Shown: positions 61,926-64,000 of the stretch, piece by piece | Layout: every line of letters starts with the position of its first letter | Numbering within the stretch: position 1 is the stretch's first letter | Assembly (NCBI GenBank): GCA_017590115.1 | Contig: JAGGNK010007448.1 | Span: 1,218,815 to 1,282,814, forward strand | DNA: 64,000 nucleotides | Origin: Montifringilla adamsi | Taxonomy: Eukaryota; Chordata; Aves; Passeriformes; Passeridae | Direction of reading: 5' to 3' | The notes under the pieces: model-generated | What the model saw: the letters and a program-made list of their open reading frames with translations, nothing else | Databases searched by the model: none | What the model was told of the DNA's origin: nothing | Program-made: the position numbers and the translations under genes

Positions 61926-64000
61926 TTTATTGGTTAATTATGTACAGGAGATTCTTGATATTCACAGTAACATCAGACAAGTTACCGCCACAAAGAGCAA
62001 GAGGAAAAACAAAACTGACAGTCCACTGTAAACAAAACTAGAAATCCTGCTGGATTGGGTGGGACTGGCTCCAGACAAACTCAAAAGGCACTCAAAGAAA
62101 AGCAACAAAAGCCCTCTGAGGGACAGGGCCTGGATGCTCTGAGCTCCCTCCTCGATGGTAATGTGGAGGCACAGCGTGTGCAGGGCACAGAGACAGGCAC
62201 AGGGTGTCACTCCCGAGCAGGACAGCACAGCCGAGCATGCTGCATGCGTGTCAACACAGTTCAATGTACCCAGGCCTGGTCATCCTTCGAGCCCTCCCCT
62301 CCCCGTGTTACCAGGACAACCCTGAACTCAGCAGAGGGGCTGGGGCTGCCCCAGAGCTGCCGATCCCGCCCAGAGGGAGCTCAGGCTTTGCTCAGGCAAA
62401 GAACACAGCCTGCTGGCATCTGGTGGCAGGGGGAAGGCTGGGACAGGGCAGGTCGATGGCTGCTCTGGATTGTCACACTGAACTGGGGAAAGCACAGCCA
62501 TGGCAGGAGGAGCAGCCTGGACACGGCCCTTCCCCAGCTGTGCCCCAGGAGCTCAGAGCAGAGGGGACACAGCCTCACCCTGCTCTCCTCAGCCACTCCC
62601 CTCTCACCTTCCCTGGGCAGCTCAGGGTGCACAAACCTCCCCTCGTGCAGGCTGCGGGAGCAGCTGAGGCACCTGAGAGACTCGTGCCCAGGTGAGCCCT
62701 GCCAGGGCAGTGTCCCCTCCCTGTGCATGCAGCAGAAAGCTGTGTGCCCTCTCTGGGGACAGCACGGGCAGAAGAGAAGTTCATTCCGGGGGAAACAATT
62801 CCAGGGGCACAGATGGCACAAGCAGAACGAGGCAGAAAAGCTTAAGAACCAGACTGACACTGATGAGCCACAGCCTGATCTCCAAGTCGTCCCTCAGAGA
62901 ATTCAAGTCTGGCCACTTGGATACACAGAAAAGTGGCTAAAAGGTGACAGCAAGATCAGGCCAAGCAGCTTCTGTTCCAAAGACACAGCAAGAGGTATAC
63001 AAGGTGACCAGTGCCACCACACAGCCACTCCTCACTCCAGCCTGTGATTGTAATGGCAACAATTCCAGCTCCTTCCCGAAAAACCAATGGCAGCAGTGGC
63101 AGTGTCACCCTGAGCTCCTTCAGGGGTCAAGCCCTGCAGTGCAAACCTCCCACATCAACCACCATCTCCAGCTTTTAACAGCTCCAGTTCTCTCTGACAC
63201 TCAGAATTCCTCTCAGTTCCAGCAGGAGTGGGAAGGGATTGTCCATTTTCTCTGTCTAACACTAACATTCCTCCCAGCTTTCCAGGGATGGGGAGGGTGA
63301 GGTTTCCCCTCCCATGATTGCCTGGAGGGCACAGCAGAGTTTCACCTTTGTGACAGGTGCAGAGAGAGCACCAGGAGGTTCTGCCACAGACAGAACTCCC
63401 TTCAAAGATCAGTCTGGGGAAGGAAGCACTTTTCCTGTCTCTCAGCAGGAGATGGCTAGAACTTTTCCACAAAAATAACTTTGCCTCTCTCACCCAGATG
63501 TGAATTTGCTACAGAAAGCAGCTACATAGGAACCTAAGCCTGCTTTTAACTCAGCTCCTTTTATTCTCTAGTTGCACTGTCCAGAGAAAACAAGATGTCC
63601 AAATAAACACTTGGCATCAGCCCAGGAGGGCTTTTAGGAGGTGCAGTTCAAGCCCTGGTAGCAGCAGTTGTGGATTTCCTTAAAGAGGGTGGGAGGGTGG
63701 ACTCTGTGCAGGGACAGCAGCACCAGCACCGTGGAGCATCCAGGTACACAGAGATGGCTTCACCCTCTAAGGCTCAGGGGCTAAAAAATCTCATCCCAAA
63801 GATCAGCTTTCCTCACACAACTGCTGGCAGAAGTCAGCAGCAGCATCTTCAGGGGGAAAAAAAATCTTCCTGTGTGTGCCCAGAGGCTTTATCCCAGCAG
63901 GATTCCCTGTTCTCATGGCATGTTCCAGACACCAGTCCCAGTCTGAAAATGGTGCCTGATCTCAGTGCCTTTCCCAAATTCCCACTGTCTTCTCTTCCAG
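61926..64000 (-). other. SLC31A1: Probable SLC31A1 3' UTR (minus strand)
   Basis: A minus-strand AATAAA at 61931-61926 marks a likely transcript end. In mammals the next gene beyond CDC26 is SLC31A1 (copper transporter CTR1), tail-to-tail with CDC26 and with a multi-kilobase 3' UTR. I see no CTR1 coding exon (no Met-rich or GxxxG transmembrane block) up to the end of the window, so only UTR would be present. The assignment rests on synteny and one poly(A) signal. Confidence 0.4.

Noticed and set aside
62055..63047. 330-codon plus-strand open frame near the right end
   Set aside because: It has no recognisable domain, lies opposite the presumed SLC31A1 3' UTR, and has neighbouring open frames in other registers; no splice or start context supports it.

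Overview
This is vertebrate nuclear DNA, most probably from a bird. Genes are spliced with GT-AG introns, introns are short, promoters are GC-rich, and the recognisable interspersed repeats are almost all 3' fragments of CR1 LINEs, the dominant avian family. Gene content and order match the human 9q32 block RGS3-POLE3-ALAD-HDHD3-BSPRY-WDR31-PRPF4-CDC26-SLC31A1, read in reverse. No bacterial, viral or transferred genes were seen.

Layout. At 1-0.8 kb the first coding exon of the long RGS3 isoform lies on the minus strand with its CpG-rich start region. From 0.8 to 12.9 kb there is no gene I can support, only CR1 fragments, two minisatellites and one small GC-rich island. At 12.9-18.3 kb lies POLE3 (+), whose promoter occurs three times and first coding exon twice, around a 67-base run of N. 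At 20.9-28.7 kb is ALAD (+) with all 11 coding exons, followed 565 bp later by the single-exon HDHD3 (+, 29.2-29.9 kb). BSPRY (-, 31.5-40.1 kb) has five exons; its B-box exon is not found. WDR31 (+, 42.9-49.5 kb) lies head-to-head with BSPRY and tail-to-tail with PRPF4 (-, 51.2-59.3 kb, 14 coding exons). PRPF4 and CDC26 (+, 59.9-60.2 kb) share a roughly 570-bp bidirectional promoter that contains a tandem array of ZNF143/SBS-like sites. The last 2 kb is probably the 3' UTR of SLC31A1 (-).

The genes are unrelated housekeeping functions kept together by synteny: replication/chromatin (POLE3), haem synthesis (ALAD), a HAD-like protein (HDHD3), a SPRY protein (BSPRY), a WD-repeat protein (WDR31), the U4/U6 snRNP (PRPF4) and the anaphase-promoting complex (CDC26). 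Nothing resembles a novel enzymatic or defence system. The most notable features are the reiterated SBS-like promoter array, the POLE3 5' duplications (probably partly an assembly artefact), a GATA/CACCC cluster in ALAD intron 1, and several exon-level oddities in BSPRY and WDR31.
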